Assembly: GCA_964619555.1 (NCBI GenBank)
Contig: CAZUDV010000005.1
Location: forward strand, 124,001 to 188,000
Direction: 5' to 3'
Source of the DNA: JAGOPY01 sp964619555
GTDB lineage: Bacteria > Bacteroidota > Bacteroidia > Bacteroidales > JAGOPY01
Length of the DNA: 64,000 nucleotides
Part shown: positions 62,558 to 64,000 of the stretch, piece by piece
Position numbering within the stretch: position 1 is the stretch's first letter
Layout of the letters: each line of letters begins with the position of its first letter
Position numbers and translations under genes: made by a program
The notes under the pieces: model-generated
Told to the model about the DNA's origin: nothing
Database searches by the model: none
The model's input: only the letters and a program-made list of their open reading frames with translations

Positions 62558-64000
62558 GAAGCAGATGCTTTTAACAGCAGCATTGTTGGCTTTGCTGCAC
62601 CTACCATCACAATCACAGCAGATCACTGACCGGATAGATATGGGTGCCGGGGTATTCACCCTGGCGACTTCCTCACCGGCCCATGCTGAAATCAATTACG
62701 TTATCGGTAAATGGAGTTTGAAGGATCTCACCATCGACCGGAAAATAATGCAAAAGATAGATCTGCCCGGACACTTCCTTCCTAATGATGAAGGGAAGCC
62801 CGATCTTCCCGGATCGGGCCGTTATATTGCTATTCCCCAGGGTGCTACGGCCAGGTTGAATATTCTTTCCATTGAAACCGAAACACTCCAGGGAATAGAA
62901 ATAGCCCCTGCTCCCAGAATCCCTAAGACCACTGAGAACGGGCCCCTTCAATACAGGATGGATTCAGATATTTATTCATCTGACGCTTTTTATCCCTCCA
63001 CTCCGGTTCAATTATCTAAACCCTTGCAGATCCGGGGAGTGGATGTGGTCATGCTGGGCATCACCCCTTTCCAGTATAATCCCGTGAGCAAAGAGTTGGT
63101 CATATATAAAAATATCCAGGCAGAAGTGATATTTGAGGGAGGAAATGGTGTTTTCGGCGACAACCGCCTGCGCAGCCGCTGGTGGGATCCGCTGGTGAAG
63201 GATGCGGTGATGAACCGGGAACAGCTTCCCGCCATCAGCACTGAAAGTCGACGGATAGCAGCAAGGGGAACGGGTTGCGAATATCTCATCATCTGCCCGG
63301 ATGATCCCGTGTTTACGGCATGGGCCGATACCATCCGGTTGTTCAGGAACAGGCAGGGTATCCTGACCGATGTGGTAACGACCACTGAAATAGGCGGGAA
63401 CAATGTCAATACGATCGAGTCCTTTATTAACAATGCCTACAACACGTGGGACATCCCACCCGCCGCCATACTGATCCTCGGGGATTACGGCACTTCCGGA
63501 TCGACCGTTGTGGCGCCAATCTGGGACAATTATTGCGCTTCGGACAATATCTATGCCGATGTCAATAACGATGATCTGCCGGATATTGTCCTGGCCAGAA
63601 TGACCGCTCAGAATGGCACTCACCTGGAAACCATGATCCGCAAATTCATCGATTATGAGACCAATCCCTATACCGATCCGGAGTATTACCATCACCCCAT
63701 CACGGCACTGGGCTGGCAAACGGAACGCTGGTTCCAGGTTTGCATTGAAGTGGTCGGGGGATTCTTCCGGAACAGCCTGGGTAAAGACCCTGTCCGCATC
63801 AATGAGGTTTACGATGGAAACCCTGCAGTGGATCCGTGGTCAACCGCACCGAACACCAACACCATCATGAATTATTTCGGCCCGAACGGGCTGGGGTACA
63901 TCCCATCCAGCCCGTCTGCACTGGGTGACTGGAGCGGCGGAAATGCCAGTGATATCAACAACGCCATCAACCAGGGCTCCTTCATCCTGCTGCACCGGGA
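62556..64000 (+). CDS. Gingipain-family (C25) cysteine peptidase, N-terminal part (partial)
   Basis: At least 481 residues; the gene runs off the right edge. Signal peptide MKQMLLTAALLALLHLPSQSQ, a propeptide-like beta region, then the C25 catalytic domain start: CEYLIICPDD, the AAILILGDYGTSG block and, near the edge, FILLHRD, the beginning of the HG catalytic dyad seen in gingipains. It probably has a T9SS sorting domain outside the window. Gingipain-type peptidases cut after Arg or Lys and are exported by T9SS. Confidence 0.85.
   Translation, partial: MKQMLLTAALLALLHLPSQSQQITDRIDMGAGVFTLATSSPAHAEINYVIGKWSLKDLTIDRKIMQKIDLPGHFLPNDEGKPDLPGSGRYIAIPQGATARLNILSIETETLQGIEIAPAPRIPKTTENGPLQYRMDSDIYSSDAFYPSTPVQLSKPLQIRGVDVVMLGITPFQYNPVSKELVIYKNIQAEVIFEGGNGVFGDNRLRSRWWDPLVKDAVMNREQLPAISTESRRIAARGTGCEYLIICPDDPVFTAWADTIRLFRNRQGILTDVVTTTEIGGNNVNTIESFINNAYNTWDIPPAAILILGDYGTSGSTVVAPIWDNYCASDNIYADVNNDDLPDIVLARMTAQNGTHLETMIRKFIDYETNPYTDPEYYHHPITALGWQTERWFQVCIEVVGGFFRNSLGKDPVRINEVYDGNPAVDPWSTAPNTNTIMNYFGPNGLGYIPSSPSALGDWSGGNASDINNAINQGSFILLHR

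Overview
The window looks like part of a chromosome from an anaerobic, fermentative member of the Bacteroidota, probably Bacteroidales-like. The evidence is several secreted proteins ending in type IX secretion (T9SS) sorting domains, many promoters of the Bacteroidota form TAnnTTTG, ECF sigma/anti-sigma pairs linked to outer-membrane barrels, a gingipain-family (C25) peptidase, and butyrate (ptb-buk), tryptophanase and MeaB genes. Two 100-N assembly gaps lie inside tandem repeats (2641-2740 and 3769-3868). The first and last genes are cut by the window edges.

Layout: 1-2573 encodes an archaeal-type GatE/GatD tRNA amidotransferase. 3064-4629 holds an HU protein and an unusual HU-transmembrane-LysM protein whose linker is made of repeats. 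4873-11399 has a DUF255 protein carrying two repeat insertions, a ClC transporter, exonuclease III and two unknowns. 11416-16121 (minus strand) is a compact row of thioredoxin-like, panC, panD, flippase-like, heptose adenylyltransferase and radA genes. 16771-23623 is a tightly coupled six-gene operon (PqqD-like carrier, ATP-grasp ligase, PLP decarboxylase, urea-transporter/M23 fusion, TPR-barrel, TPR protein). It is the best candidate for an undescribed system. 23869-26712 is a c-type cytochrome lipoprotein operon with an outer-membrane protein. 26838-37033 is mostly housekeeping and transport: zupT, flavodoxin, Hsp20, glutamine synthetase, TerC, meaB, tRNA-Lys and an RND pump.

37285-44027 contains two paralogous cassettes, each with an ECF sigma factor, an anti-sigma factor predicted to span both membranes, and a PKD-domain T9SS surface protein. 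They are followed by an M14 peptidase, a third related surface protein and a DUF1028 protein, all T9SS cargo. 51073-54222 (minus) has queD, an MntP-like pump, free-Met-sulfoxide reductase and tryptophanase. 54480-60211 is a third ECF/anti-sigma locus with DUF4097-like, GIN-domain, barrel and M64 peptidase genes. 60354-62392 is ptb-buk, with an inverted repeat over its promoter, and the window ends in a C25 peptidase.

A feature across the whole window is short tandem repeats with a 7-nt period but different unit sequences, found between genes and, in several places, in frame inside genes. Envelope functions (surface proteins, sigma signalling, outer-membrane barrels) and amino-acid/butyrate fermentation are the main biological themes.
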